In this document: positions 10,403 through 21,544 of the stretch, in pieces | Numbering within the stretch: the first letter of the stretch is position 1 | Layout of the letters: each line of letters begins with the position of its first letter | Assembly (NCBI GenBank): GCA_036250195.1 | Contig: JAVHZZ010000003.1 | Span: forward strand, 20,663,504-20,727,503 | Reading direction: 5' to 3' | Source of the DNA: Mixophyes australis | Lineage: Eukaryota; Chordata; Amphibia; Anura; Limnodynastidae | DNA length: 64,000 nucleotides | Notes under the pieces: model-generated | Databases searched by the model: none | What the model saw: the letters and a program-made list of their open reading frames with translations, nothing else | What the model was told of the DNA's origin: nothing | Program-made: the position numbers and the translations under genes

Positions 10403-11333
10403 GAGCCACTGGTATGTCAGGTCTGATGCATAATATGAACCTTTCCAGCACAAATGTGTTATTGTCTCTTACTACTCATCATTGGGACGCTGATATATTA
10501 TAATTCTCCGTCCTAACTCTTATTGATTAATAAATGTTAATAACAACTGTTATTGTCTTATTAGTCTCCTAAATGGGCTTTTTGTTTCCTTTTCAACATA
10601 ATGAAGCTGTTGCCCTGTTATCAGCTCTGCGTAATAGCGTTATCACAGAGAGAAAACAAACATAACGTCAGGGGAGGTGTCAGAAGTCGTTAATCATTGT
10701 GATTGATCAGGGAATGCGAGGACATGCGAGGGTCACTTCTGTGCATTAACCTTGGTCTGGAAATATGGGTGTTTTCTCTTAACACTCAGAGAGCTTTCAC
10801 CTTGTCCGCTGGGCGATAATACGTTCATAAATCGCGGTGAAGAATGACAGCTCCGATATAAGTGACATTTTACAAAATTGGTTCCAAATGAAGTCAAGGT
10901 TCCGGAACACTGGTGAAGTGAAACAATGTAACTGCGGAGTCGAGCAGAGTACAGTCTTCAGCAGCAACCTCCCAGATTCTGGGGGTGCGTCTCTCACCTG
11001 TTACTACTGAATAAGGGTCCGTTCTGGCAGCAGACAGCCGCCAGCAGATGTCCAAGCGTAGACCACCATTTATCATATGTTTACTGGTACAAAATAAACC
11101 TCCTCTCATTGGTGAAGTGTAGGTCACACACACGTTTTCCGATCCCTGTGCCTCCTAATGGAGCAAAATATTTTAATTAAAATCAGTATTAGAATTAGGA
11201 TAAGTTAAAGTTTACCTGTTTCAGGATGTCACTAATGCTTAGTGAATGAATAGGCTGCATTCTCATGACCTATAATGGCGCTGCCACTGACTGGGCCCGG
11301 TGTCCGGCGGGCTCCCTCTGCCCTCTATGCTGC
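10403..11333. other. No gene recognised
   Basis: Mixed-composition non-coding DNA. Minus-strand frames at 10797-11133 do not resemble a known family. Confidence 0.5.
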
Positions 11334-11664
11334 AGTCCTGGCGCCATGTGCCGTCTTCTTCACCTGTCCTGGCGCCATGTGCCGTCTTCTCCACCTGTCC
11401 TGGCGCCATGTGCCGTCTCCTCCACCTGTCCTGGCGCCATGTGCAGTCTCCTCCACCTGTCCTGGCGCCATGTGCCGTCTTCTCCACCTGTCCTGGCGCC
11501 ATGTGCCGTCTCCTCCACCTGTCCTGGCGCCATGTGCCGTCTCCTCCACCTGTCCTGGCGCCATGTGCCGTCTCCTCCACCTGTCCTGGCGCCATGTGCC
11601 GTCTTCTCCACCTGTCCTGGCGCCATGTGCCGTCTCCTCCACCTGTCCTGGCGCCATGTGCCGG
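11334..11664. repeat. 31-bp minisatellite, about 10.7 copies
   Basis: The unit is TCCTGGCGCCATGTGCCGTC followed by TYCTCCACCTG, exactly 31 bp, with only a few substitutions between copies. Because 31 is not a multiple of three and the unit lacks stops in most frames, it creates overlapping 88-170-residue frames on both strands. These are repeat artefacts with no independent coding evidence. Each unit holds the 6-bp palindrome GGCGCC. Confidence 0.97.
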
Positions 11665-12394
11665 CTTATTTTGTCCTGATTCTGCATGTAGGAATGCAGG
11701 GCGGTATATTATATTTAGCAGGATACCAGTTATAGACGGTGTCATCCTCTACCTGGGAATAATAGATATGGTCAATAACGCGGCGGATATTCTCTTCATC
11801 ATCTGCTGCTAAGTAAATATTTCTCCCGGGGACGGTGAGATTTACGGCGTTGTTACTGCAGCACATTTATACATCATTAATGTTTCCAGAGTGGCCCAGA
11901 CAGGTTTAGACAAGGAGCCGTGCTGTACGGTCTCACCCATTTACCATCTCCCCCCACCTCCCTCTATACACACACAGATGATAAATGGAGCGCGCAGGGA
12001 TTTGTCTACGCCGTTTACATTTTCTGTTTGCTCCGCTGACAGGGCGTCCACAGCTCTGTTTAAACTGCTATATGGCAGCCGAGGGTCAGCTGAGGTAAAT
12101 GCAGCTACCGTCCCAGCAGAAAGAACATTATATATATCTCCTGTCAGACTGCTAGAGAAAGTCTATAGGACAGGTGACTCACAGCTACTGTAGGACTATA
12201 CATTACTTCTATACCAACGCAGCAGAGTCTCAGACAGCCTGTACTCTCTATATGTAGAGTCAGCTGATCTATATTGAGCTAGAGAGAGGAAATCTAGATA
12301 TTTCCTGTCTAATTAGGATGAGGACATCTCTTTTCTAATTAGTGAGAACAGCTAGTTCCCAATGTTTGTCAATAGTGCATGTATCAATCTAGCT
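11665..12394. other. No gene recognised
   Basis: Unique-looking non-coding sequence. A pyrimidine tract (CATCTCCCCCCACCTCCCTC) lies at about 11946. No repeat family was identified. Confidence 0.5.
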
Positions 12395-13765
12395 CAGTGA
12401 TGGGCAGCTGGCGGCCCTCCGAGCCATCACCTGCGGCCCTCCGAGCCATCACCAGTGGCCCTCCGAGACATCACCTGCGGCCCTCCGAGCCATCACCAGC
12501 GGCCCTCCGAGCCATCACCTGCGATCCTCCGAGCCATCACCTGCGATCCTCCGAGCCATCACCTCCGGCCCTCCGAGCCATCACCTGCGGCCTTCCGAGC
12601 CATCACCTGCGGCCTTCCGAGCCATCACCAGCGGCCCTCCGAGCCATCACCTGCGACCCTCCGAGCCATCACCAGCGGCCCTCCGAGCCATCACCTCCGG
12701 CCCTCCGAGCCATCACCTGCGGCCTTCCGAGCCATCACCAGCGGCCCTCCGAGCCATCACCTGCGACCCTCCGAGCCATCACCAGCGGCCCTCCGAGCCA
12801 TCACCTCTGGCCCTCCGAGCCATCACCAGCGGCCCTCCGAGCCATCACCTGTGGCCCTCCAAGCCATCACCTGCGGCCCTCCGAGCCATCACCAGCGGCC
12901 CTCCGAGCCATCACCAGCGGCCCTAGGAGCCATCACCAGTGGCCCTCCAAACCATCACCTGCGGCCCTCCGAGCCATCACCAGCGGCCCTCCGAGCCATC
13001 ACCTGCGATCCTCCGAGCCATCACCTCCGGCCCTCCGATCCATCACCTGCGGCCTTCCGAGCCATCACCAGCGGCCCTCCGAGCCATCACCTGCGATCCT
13101 CCGAGCCATCACCTGCGATCCTCCGAGCCATCACCTCCGGCCCTCCGAGCCATCACCTGCGGCCTTCCGAGCCATCACCAGCGGCCCTCCGAGCCATCAC
13201 CTGCGACCCTCCGAGCCATCACCAGCGGCCCTCCGAGCCATCACCAGCGGCCCTCCGAGTCATCACCAGCGGCCCTCCGAGCCATCACCTGTGGCCCTCC
13301 AAGCCATCACCTGCGGCCCTCCGAGCCATCACCTCCGGCCATCCGAGCCATCACCAGCGGCCCTCCGAGCCATCACCTGCAGTCCTCTGAGCCATCACCA
13401 ATGGCCCTCCGAGCCATCACCTGCGGCCCTCCGAACCATCACCAACGGCCCTCCGAGCCATCACAAGCGGCCCTCCGAGCCATCACCTCAGGCCCTCTGA
13501 GCCATCACCTGCAGCACTCCGAGCCATCACCTCTGGCTCTCCGAGCCATCACCTGCAGCACTCCGAGCTATCACCTCTGGCCCTCCGAGCTATCTCTTGT
13601 TTTATTGTCAGATGTGTTTCTTATAGCGTGTAACACTTGTGTAAAACGTCTGCTGATATTACAGATAAATGTAGTGTTTTACCTTATTACTGAGATTAAG
13701 GGTCTTTTGAAGGTCAGTGGACCGCACCGTGTGGCCCCAGAAGTGCATCATGTTGCCTTTGACTG
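12395..13765. mobile_element. hAT-like element with internally expanded 22-bp array
   Basis: The left end CAGTGATGGGCAGCTGGCGG and the right end (inward, minus strand) CAGTCAAAGGCAACATGATG share the pattern CAGT..., GGCA.C. Both are followed by GGCC-rich sequence, and the right arm carries TGGCCCCAG. The flanking octamers ATCTAGCT and CCCTAGCA match at 5 of 8 positions, so the target duplication is weak. The 22-bp unit of the array (GGCCCTCCGAGCCATCACC...) matches the sequence just inside the left terminus, so the array appears to have grown from the transposon end. Confidence 0.55.
12411..13595. repeat. 22-bp minisatellite, about 54 copies
   Basis: The unit is GGCCCTCCGAGCCATCACCW plus two or three variable bases (TGC, AGC, AGT, TCC, TGCGA...). 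Period 22 with no stop in any plus frame yields three overlapping frames of 373, 311 and 283 codons that all encode the same Pro/Ser/His/Arg-rich 22-residue peptide repeat in different phases. That is the expected artefact of the unit, and no single frame is favoured. Variant units recur in the same order (for example around 12520-12760 and 13000-13200), suggesting higher-order duplication. Confidence 0.95.
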
Positions 13766-14212
13766 CCCTAGCAACATTGTGGAGATCTAAGGGGCCGATT
13801 TATTAAAGGGCACAAACACCCTTTTTCACCAGCAATTTTTACCTCCAACAATAACACTGTTATTGAAAAAAACTATTTTAAAAAAACTTCTCATCTGATT
13901 ACAGTGACCCTAAAGATGCCCATACACATTCTGTCATGGGTGACCACTGACCACATTAAACGTATCTTGTCGAGTCTCCGCGGCCAACTGATCACTGTCC
14001 ACACTAGCAGGTTACGGTCATCGGACAGATGGATTTTCAGGCAGTGTTAACTGACATTAGATGAGACAATTACTCATCGCTTTGAGCCAACACAAATGGC
14101 CTGCGTAATGATGATGAGAGAGGCCCTAAAGCCGAGCGCACTTAAACTCACGCAATTCGGGCCCACATACACAACACTTACCTAGCAAGGGTTAATATAA
14201 TATATATATATA
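13766..14212. other. No gene recognised; possible MITE debris
   Basis: Contains CTAAGGGGCCGATTTATTAA at about 13787, resembling a Harbinger-type end, and AAAGATGCCCATACACATTC at about 13911, resembling an amphibian MITE end. Neither could be paired with an opposite end. A short (AT)n lies at 14202-14217. Confidence 0.4.
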
Positions 14213-14640
14213 TATATTCTGTAGCCCCTTTCAGCCAATGGTATCCATCGTGGGCGGGTCTGGGTTTCTCTGGCCGCTGTTCTGCCTCATTCTCTGAACA
14301 AATCTCGCCCTCTCACCCCTTTTCATCCTACTTAGTAGTCTGATTGCCTTTATGTACTTTGCACGTTATTAACTTGACTCTCCCTCATACAGAGCAGAAA
14401 CAGTTTGGCAGGAAAGCACTGCGGTCAGCTACTGATACATATGGCGCTATCGCTCATTGGCCGCAGGTCGCTGCTCCCTTTAAGGAACAGGTGACTCTTG
14501 GTCCTTTCCTGTGGGGAAACCATTGACCTGCTTTGCGAGGACACGTCATTGTGAGCCTAGAGGGGGTGTGGTCACTCTGACACCAGATATAGCACCAGCC
14601 AATCAGTAAGGGACGTTATCCTTGGTTTAGTGAATTTAGG
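14213..14640. mobile_element. Diverged interspersed repeat, LTR-like, related to 40800-41380
   Basis: Blocks such as GGCAGGAAAGCACTGCGGTC, followed by AGCTACTGAT and then GGTCGCTGCTCCCTTTAAGG, correspond in order to blocks at about 41020-41120 (GGTAGGAAGGCACTGCGTTC, GGTCACTGTCCCCTTAGAGG). The similarity shows a repeated family. Promoter-like composition and the absence of terminal inverted repeats suggest LTR or LINE-UTR origin, but the class is not proven. Confidence 0.4.
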
Positions 14641-15690
14641 GTCATTTGCCCATCTGTCCGTTTGGTTCAGTATTCAGTTGTTTCAGCTGTCCCACATTGT
14701 GCTTTCCCCACCACCAATTTATTATAAACTGTGACCTAATTTTGCCAAACTTACAAAAGTGTCAAAGTCTTTCTTTGCAATTTACAGCATTAAGTTTTAA
14801 GACGTGGGATGGTGATTGTGCAGTGGAACGGGTGCATCACCAATAAGCAGCTTGTGTGTCTGTACTGGTAGTGATAAACCACAGGTATACACTTTATTTC
14901 TCAAATGTGCACTTTCCAAACACTTTGTCTTACAGTAAACACGCCGGATGTATGCTCTGACTTGTGATATACCATAATGAACTAGTCATCTTCCAGCTCA
15001 GAGAGAGATGACCCCCCCCCTTCACACACACATACGGTACAAATTGATAAATCTTGTATTTAGTGAGACTACTGTGGCAGGAAGCGGTGGAGGATATGAT
15101 GCCTTATTATTATGCATTTATGTGGTTTTCAGGGCTTGAGACTGCTGAGAACCGGGGACAGAGATGGTGATTTTTTTTTACATTTTTTACATGACTTCAA
15201 TTAGGTTTCATTTGCATTATGCTTGTTTTGTAATTTTAGTGGTAAGACAGCTTAAAGTCGTCAAACCACAAGCTCTTTTGATTTTTTTTTCCCAGCAGTC
15301 TTTGCGAGATTTGGGTTAAGAGATACAGTAAATCCACCGCACAGATCTCATGCTTTCCAGTACTAGGAGCGATTTAAAGCCTACCCGCGTCCTACTCGAT
15401 TCCTTAATGAGATTCATGGGGATGCAATCTATTGGCTCACAAGACACTGCTGACATCAGTGATTGGCTGCGTTCACACTAATATATCAATAATCCATCAT
15501 GGGGATCATTTATGAAAGTGCAAGCGTGCAGGACAAATTGTGTTTTCTTTTGCTCAAAGGCACATATTTTTTAATTGTGCATTAAAGAAGCTGAAACAAG
15601 CAGTATTTTGGGCGAATGCTGTAAAAGGCGAAATTATTAGTACTGAGGGATGGAATAATCCGGAGGGAAATTTACAGCTGAGGTTTGTGT
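14641..15690. other. No gene recognised
   Basis: Non-coding. There is a short C tract at 15011-15020 and T tracts at 15171-15180 and 15280-15289. Short frames have no recognisable family. Confidence 0.5.
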
Positions 15691-15699
15691 TCATAACTA

Positions 15700-18330
15700 G
15701 TTTGGACCTCACTAAGGGTTAACGAAACAAGGGAGGGTTTGGGTAGACGCAATGTGGGTGTCATGAGAGAGGGCTTAAGGGAAAGGCTATAAAGGACGAA
15801 TTCTGGTGCAGACCCGATGGTGTGTGAAGCTCCGTGGTGTATGAGCTCTGTTCTCTAGGTCATTATCTGGTGTAGACCTGATGGTGTGTGAAGCTCCGTG
15901 GTGTATGAGCTCTGTTCTCTAGGTCATTATCTGGTGTAGACCTGATGGTGTGTGAAGCTCTGTGGTGTATGAGCTCTGTCCCCTAGGTCGGGTTCTGGTG
16001 TATACCTGATGGTGTGTGAAGCTCCATGGTGCACAAGCTCTGTTCTCTAGGTCGGGTTCTGGTGTAGACCCAATGGTGTGTGAAGCTCCGTGGTGCACGA
16101 GCTCTGTTCTCTAGGTCAGGTTCTGGTGTAGACCTGATGGTGTGTGAAGCTCCGTGGTGTATGAGCTCTGTTCTCTAGGTCAGGTTCTGGTGGAGACCCA
16201 ATGGTGTGTGTGAAGCTCCGTGGTGCACGAGCTCTGTTCCCTAGGTCGTGTTCTTGTGTAGACCCGATAGTGTGTGAAACTTTGTGGTGCAGAAGCTCTG
16301 TTCTCTAGGTCAGGTTCTGGTGTAGACCTAATGGTGTGTGAAGCTCCGTGGTGTATGAGCTCTGTTGTCTAAGTTGGGTTTTGGTGTAGACCTGATGGTG
16401 TGTGAAGCTCCATGGTGCACAAGCTCTGTTCTCTAGGTCAGGTTCTGGTGCAGACCTGATGGTGTGTGAAGCTCTGTGGTGTATGAGCTCTGTCCCCTAG
16501 GTCGGGTTCTGGTGTATACCTGATGGTGTGTGAAGCTCCATGGTGCACAAGCTCTGTTCTCTAGGTCGGGTTCTGGTGTAGACCCGATGGTGTGTGAAGC
16601 TCCGTGGTGCATGAGCTCTGTTCTCTAGGTCAGGTTCTGGTGTAGACCTGATGGTGTGTGAAGCTCCGTGGTGTATGAGCTCTGTTCTCTAGGTCAGGCT
16701 CTGGTGGAGACCCGATAGTGTGTGAAGCTTTGTGGTGCAGAAGCTCTGTTCTCTAGGTCAGGTTCTGGTGGAGACCCGATAGTGTGTGAAACTTTGTGGT
16801 GCAGAATCTCTGTCCCCTAGGTCGGGTTCTGGTGTATACCTGATGGTGTGTGAAGCTCCATGGTGCACAAGCTCTGTTCTCTAGGTCGGGTTCTGGTGTA
16901 GACCCGATGGTGTGTGAAGCTCCGTGGTGCATGAGCTCTGTTCTCTAGGTCAGGTTCTGGTGTAGACCTGATGGTGTGTGAAGCTCCGTGGTGTATGAGC
17001 TCTGTTCTCTAGGTCAGGTTCTGGTGGAGACCCGATAGTGTGTGAAGCTTTGTGGTGCAGAAGCTCTGTTCTCTAGGTCAGGTTCTGGTGTAGACCTAAT
17101 GGTGTGTGAAGCTCCGTGGTGTATGAGCTCTGTTGTCTAAGTCGGGTTTTGGTGTAGACCTGATGGTGTGTGAAGCTCCGTGGTGCACAAGCTCTGTTCT
17201 CTAGGTCAGGTTCTGGTGTAGACCTGATGGTGTGTGAAGCTCCGTGGTGTATGAGCTCTGTTCTCTAGGTCAGGTTCTGGTGGAGACCCGATGGTGTGTG
17301 TGAAGCTCCGTGGTGCATGAGCTCTGTTCTCTAGGTCAGGTTCTGGTGTAGACCTGATGGTGTGTGAAGCTCCGTGGTGTATGAGCTCTGTTCTCTAGGT
17401 CAGGTTCTGGTGGAGACCCGATAGTGTGTGAAGCTTTGTGGTGCAGAAGCTCTGTTCTCTAGGTCAGGTTCTGGTGGAGACCCGATAGTGTGTGAAACTT
17501 TGTGGTGCAGAATCTCTGTCCCCTAGGTCGGGTTCTGGTGTATACCTGATGGTGTGTGAAGCTCCATGGTGCACAAGCTCTGTTCTCTAGGTCGGGTTCT
17601 GGTGTAGACCCGATGGTGTGTGAAGCTCCGTGGTGCATGAGCTCTGTTCTCTAGGTCAGGTTCTGGTGTAGACCTGATGGTGTGTGAAGCTCCGTGGTGT
17701 ATGAGCTCTGTTCTCTAGGTCAGGTTCTGGTGGAGACCCGATAGTGTGTGAAGCTTTGTGGTGCAGAAGCTCTGTTCTCTAGGTCAGGTTCTGGTGTAGA
17801 CCTGATGGTGTGTGAAGCTCTGTGGTGCATGAGCTCTGTTCTCTAGGTCAGGTTCTGGTGGAGACTCGATGGTGTGTGTGAAGCTCCGTGGTGCACAAGC
17901 TCTGTACATGGGGCCGTGGCCGTACTGCTGGTGCAGCCTTTGGTTTTGCAGGAGAACACTGTACAGTCGGCTGGCAAGGTTGGTGGGGCGCACATTACTT
18001 GTAGTGAGGTGTTTGGAACCCATTCCCTTCAAAGGGCCAGCTTAGGTTCTGTGCAAGTACTGTCCCTGGGGACAGTGGGTCCTTGTGGTTGCGTTGCGAT
18101 TAGCTCAGAGGGGTTTGGGTTCTGGAATGCCTGGGAAGACAAATGACAAGGGTGCGCTTGGGTAACATGGTGTATAAGTATTGATGTCTAGAGGGTATGT
18201 GACCCGCGTTGGGACATCTGGACTGGCATTGGACCTTTGATGATCTGCTTACAGTGTTCTCCCCCCACCATATAGTGTGTTTACTGAGGTAAATAAACAA
18301 CTTTCTATTTTACAACAAGTTCCATGTGGG
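15700..18330 (+). mobile_element. LTR-like region carrying a 64-bp array
   Basis: The order is suggestive of an LTR: a promoter-like segment with GGCTATAAAGGACG at about 15785, then a tandem array, then a unique segment (17907-18290) ending with AATAAA at about 18292 and a short A/T-rich stretch. No TG...CA ends with matching target duplications could be fixed, and no gag, pol or env coding sequence is present. It could equally be unique DNA with an expanded minisatellite. Confidence 0.3.
15797..17906. repeat. 64-bp minisatellite with higher-order organisation, about 33 copies
   Basis: The unit runs GTTCTGGTGTAGACCTGATG, GTGTGTGAAGCTCCGTGGTG, TATGAGCTCTGTTCTCTAGG, TCAG (64 bp). Distinct variants (GTATACC, GGAGACCCGATAGTG, CTTTGTGGTGCAGAA, CCATGGTGCACAA) recur in fixed order. 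The marker TGTCCCCTAGGTCGGGTTCT occurs near 15978, 16491, 16811 and 17517. Spacing between the second and third is 320 bp (5 units), and between the third and fourth about 706 bp (11 units plus a 2-bp GT insertion). Blocks of several hundred bases are almost identical, showing multi-unit duplication. Confidence 0.95.
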
Positions 18331-18459
18331 ATCATTTATATAATAGTGTTAAGGATAAGAATAAGGGGTTATGTTTATGTTATCAACTGTTTATTAATGA
18401 GGGGGCTGATCTTATTGTGGTAGGAGGTTGGACTTTGAAAGGGTGTTTCCAGCCTATCC

Positions 18460-18604
18460 CATACCTCCCAACATGCGCGTCCTGGCAGCAGGACAGGGGG
18501 TGTGGCCACGTCTCAGTAGGAGCACGGTCATGGGGGGTTGGGGGGGGGGGGGGTCACAGAGCCCTAACTTCATGACCGTGCCTCTGAAATCAGGACAGTA
18601 TGGA
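18460..18604. mobile_element. Probable copy of the 'CATACCTCCCAACA' MITE family
   Basis: Begins CATACCTCCCAACATGCG and contains the family's GGACAGGGGGTGTGGCCACG segment (compare 20995-21049, where the same words are in reverse order). The right end near AGGACAGTATGG lacks a good match to the left, so the copy is truncated or rearranged. It includes a G-only tract at 18540-18553. Confidence 0.5.
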
Positions 18605-20050
18605 GCTATTCCCGGAGCAGTTTCAAGTATCATGAAGTGTGCCGGCAGCTCCTTGAAATACTCTTAGCAAATATCGAAGCAGCGCCATTCCACATTTTGC
18701 AATGATACGCTAATGAGCCCGGGGTTAGGCATATGTTGCACTTTTCGGGTATATTTAAAATAAATAAATATAATTTAATTGCTGTAAGGCGATGCTGGCC
18801 AAGGATGGTAGAGGTTAACAGTCTCTGCCCATGTCTTGACGGTTTGTGCATGCAGGGAGGAACGGATAGCTTGGGGCTTACATTTTCAGCTTGTGGAGTA
18901 AACAATAGAAAATATTTTTTTTTAAATAATTTTATTTAAAAAAAATAAAAAAATTTGAAAAATTGCTTTATTCAGTGAATATTGTTCTATTATTTATTTT
19001 GTTATTGCAGTCCTGACATTGCGATAACAGAACAAGTATTGCAACGTTATGTGTAACATTCTTATAGATTCCCCATGCTATCAGCAACGACACCCAGCCA
19101 ATCATATTGCCAGCAGAGATTAAATTACTTCCTATCCTGATCCCCCTTTCATAACTTGAGTCCACATCACTGGCTTCTTCTACCTTGTGCACAGATATAA
19201 TTTTTCTGTTTGTTACACAACTTGTTAAACGTTGCTTCATCAGGACGATATAAGAGTGATGGTCTTGGCAATTTAGTATCTGAAATATTTTTCTTCATAA
19301 CCATTTTCCCTGTCAACATCAATACTCGCGCTGGAAGCAGAACGTTATCATCCGTACTTATATCACTTTTTTTTGGCATCCTTTACATAGAATTTTAATT
19401 TAGGTTTTCAGCAAGGCAGTAAACACAAAATTACTGTTAAATCACAAGGGATTTGGCTCCTGCATTGAAATATAATAGGCAATAAATTCTCCTGAACGGT
19501 TTTGTCTTGTAGCTTGGGAGATAATTCCAATCTTGCGATCCTTAGACAAGCAACTCTTTGCCTAATTAAAAAACGTGAGAGGGGGGGATGATGGGATTGT
19601 TGTGTAAAGCAGTGTGATATTATTAGCGACAGCAGATAGCCGTACACTGTTTATCTAACGCTTTTTATGACTTTGTTTGCTGTGTAGTTAAATTAGAGAT
19701 ATTTGTCCAGGAGACGTAGACTTTTGAAAACCAGAAAGGAATAATAGACTGTTGATCGTGATTTATTGTAAGGTTGGACCTCAATTATGCAGCACGGTGT
19801 ATGCGACAATGTAATGGTGTGTCTGGATTTATTATTATTGTTTATTAATAAAGCACAAATCATATTGCACAGAGAATGTATAATCACATCAGTTCCTGCC
19901 AATTATGAGCTTATTGTTAGGTCTGTTAACAAACTTACAGAACTAGTTGGCGGAGATCTTCACCTTTAGCAGCCGCCATTCCCGTAGACCTTTATGCGCT
20001 CACAGGTACTCAGATGCCCCCAGGACTTAACTCCAAACGTAGTGTAAGTT
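18605..20050. other. No gene recognised
   Basis: AT-rich non-coding DNA. Two minus-strand frames at 18968-19240 and 19167-19379 overlap in different phases and have no recognised family. An A/T-only block lies at 18915-18965. Confidence 0.5.
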
Positions 20051-20693
20051 TGTTATACAGAACCGCAGCGGCAGGGCCGGAGGAGGCTGAGTAGATGGTA
20101 GCGGATGGTCAGACGTAAGCCGAGGTCAGGGATCACAAGCAAGGTAGAATGGTCAGATAACACGCCAAAGGTCAGGGTCACAGGCAATACAGCGGAGTCC
20201 AAGATACAGGCCAAAGGGTCAGGGTCACAGGCAAGCAGGCAGGGTCCAAGGTACAAGCAGAAGGTCACAACAGTAGGTCCAATAGGAAAACGGGCAGAGT
20301 ATCCACAGGAACTGGGACAAGCAGGAACAGGACAGGAGTAGGTTAGCAAGTGGGTAGTTCACGCTATAACCGGCAGGGGGGCTAAGCTTTCCCTGCCTTA
20401 AATACTAGTACTGGCCAATCAGGGCTTTGAACTGTAACAGTTCTCAGGGGCAGATTAATTAAATGTGCTGGTTCATCAATCAACCCGAAGGCTGTAGGTA
20501 CTTTAGTGCACGCGCCCGGCTGCCCTGAGTTACCGGGCATGCTAAGAGAATGCTTGGCGTACGGTCATTGCCCTGGCAAAGGTGGGGCAGAGAAGCAGGA
20601 AGTGACGTCCCGGTCATTATGGAGACGGCCGGAATGCCAGCACTAAGGGCAAGTGAATCACGGCGGTACCCGCGGTCGCCACTGCTCCTGACA
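20051..20693 (-). mobile_element. Solo LTR, 643 bp
   Basis: On the minus strand it begins TGTCAGGAGCAGTGGCGACC and ends CTGTATAACA, that is TG...CA. It shares with the LTR at 30099 the block CTGATTGGCC, then TTAAGGCAG, then CCTGCCGGTTATAGCGT in the same order, and a region rich in GACCCTGACC words. Length is close to the other copy (667 bp without its insertion). No internal retrotransposon sequence flanks it, hence solo. The flanking pentamers AAGTT and CTTAT do not match, so the target duplication is lost or the copy arose by inter-element recombination. Probably Gypsy-like, class unproven. Confidence 0.7.
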
Positions 20694-20722
20694 CTTATAT
20701 ACTAAATTCAATACCAATCAAA

Positions 20723-20846
20723 TGGGTCCAATTTGTCAACAGCCAAGTAACTTAGCAGTAAGTTTTTGGACTATGGCAGGAAACCGATGATCCTCACAAA
20801 CACAACGAGAACATACTAACTCCATACAGAGTGGATTTAAACCCAG
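20723..20846 (-). mobile_element. Old, diverged V-SINE fragment
   Basis: Minus-strand match to the SINE body: GGTCCAATTTGTCAACAGCC, then AGTAAGTTTTTGGACTATGG, then AACGAGAACATACTAACTCC. Divergence is clearly higher than in the other copies, and both the head and the L2-like tail are missing. Confidence 0.7.
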
Positions 20847-20849
20847 CGG

Positions 20850-21049
20850 GACAGTCCCGAATTTGAGGCTCTCTTCTGCTGTTCCTCTCGGGGGACATAT
20901 TTGTCCCAAGGGTGGGAATGTGGAGGGAAGGGAGATAGTAATGGGCAGTCTAGCACTTTACTCCGCTAGGTAGCACTCTAGGGGCGTGGCCACGGCCCAA
21001 TCCTGACATGGCCACGCCCCCTGTCCCACTTGTATGTTGGGAGGTATGG
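20850..21049. mobile_element. 'GGACAGTC...GGAGGTATG' MITE, right part
   Basis: Contains GGGACAGTCCCGAATTTGAG, a GGCGTGGCCACGGCCC segment, ATGGCCACGCCCCCTGTCCC and the terminus TATGTTGGGAGGTATG. The same order is seen at 39341-39676. The left terminus is missing. Confidence 0.6.
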
Positions 21050-21544
21050 AAGTGTAAACGTCACTTATATTTATCCTGGAATTGAGGGAACATCTGGACT
21101 GCCTGTATTGCATGTAAGACTTGTCTGGATGTAGATTTGTTTTACATTGGCTAAAGTGCGTCTTAAAATGCAACTCTCCCCTCAAAAGGCAATGGAGAGA
21201 ACCTGTCACCTTTGTGTCTCTGAGTTGTGTAAATTGTGTGTAAGGATTGTCTGTGTCCACTGTACACAAATACTGCTCCTGACCTCTCAGCTCCAATACC
21301 CCCAGGTGCAGAGGAGACAGCGAACCTGAGGGAAGGCAATGTGCAATGTTTTCCTATATTCTCTCCTCTAACACACCCAAATGTTTTCTCTAAACACGTG
21401 CATTTAGGCAAAAGGGAGATCCCCAGTGACAAAAACCTCCGTTCTTCACCATGTTAGCTCCAATTCTGTTTAGTGTTGACCCAGAAGAAGACAACATCCT
21501 CAATGCAGTCCTGTAAAATGAAAAGATATTCTATACAAATTTAT
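21050..21544. other. No gene recognised
   Basis: Non-coding. Overlapping short frames on both strands (60-112 codons) have no family resemblance. Confidence 0.45.

Noticed and set aside
11263..11812. Frames of 88-170 codons on both strands
   Set aside because: Translations of the 31-bp minisatellite.
12379..13790. Three overlapping frames of 283-373 codons
   Set aside because: All are translations of a 22-bp tandem repeat in different phases. No frame is favoured and there is no flanking gene structure.
15797..17906. CRISPR-like regularly repeated array
   Set aside because: The repeats are directly contiguous with no unique spacers, in a eukaryotic repeat-rich context. It is a minisatellite.
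18968..19379. Two overlapping minus-strand frames of 70 and 90 codons
   Set aside because: They are in different phases, with no recognised family or clear splice signals. Left as non-coding.
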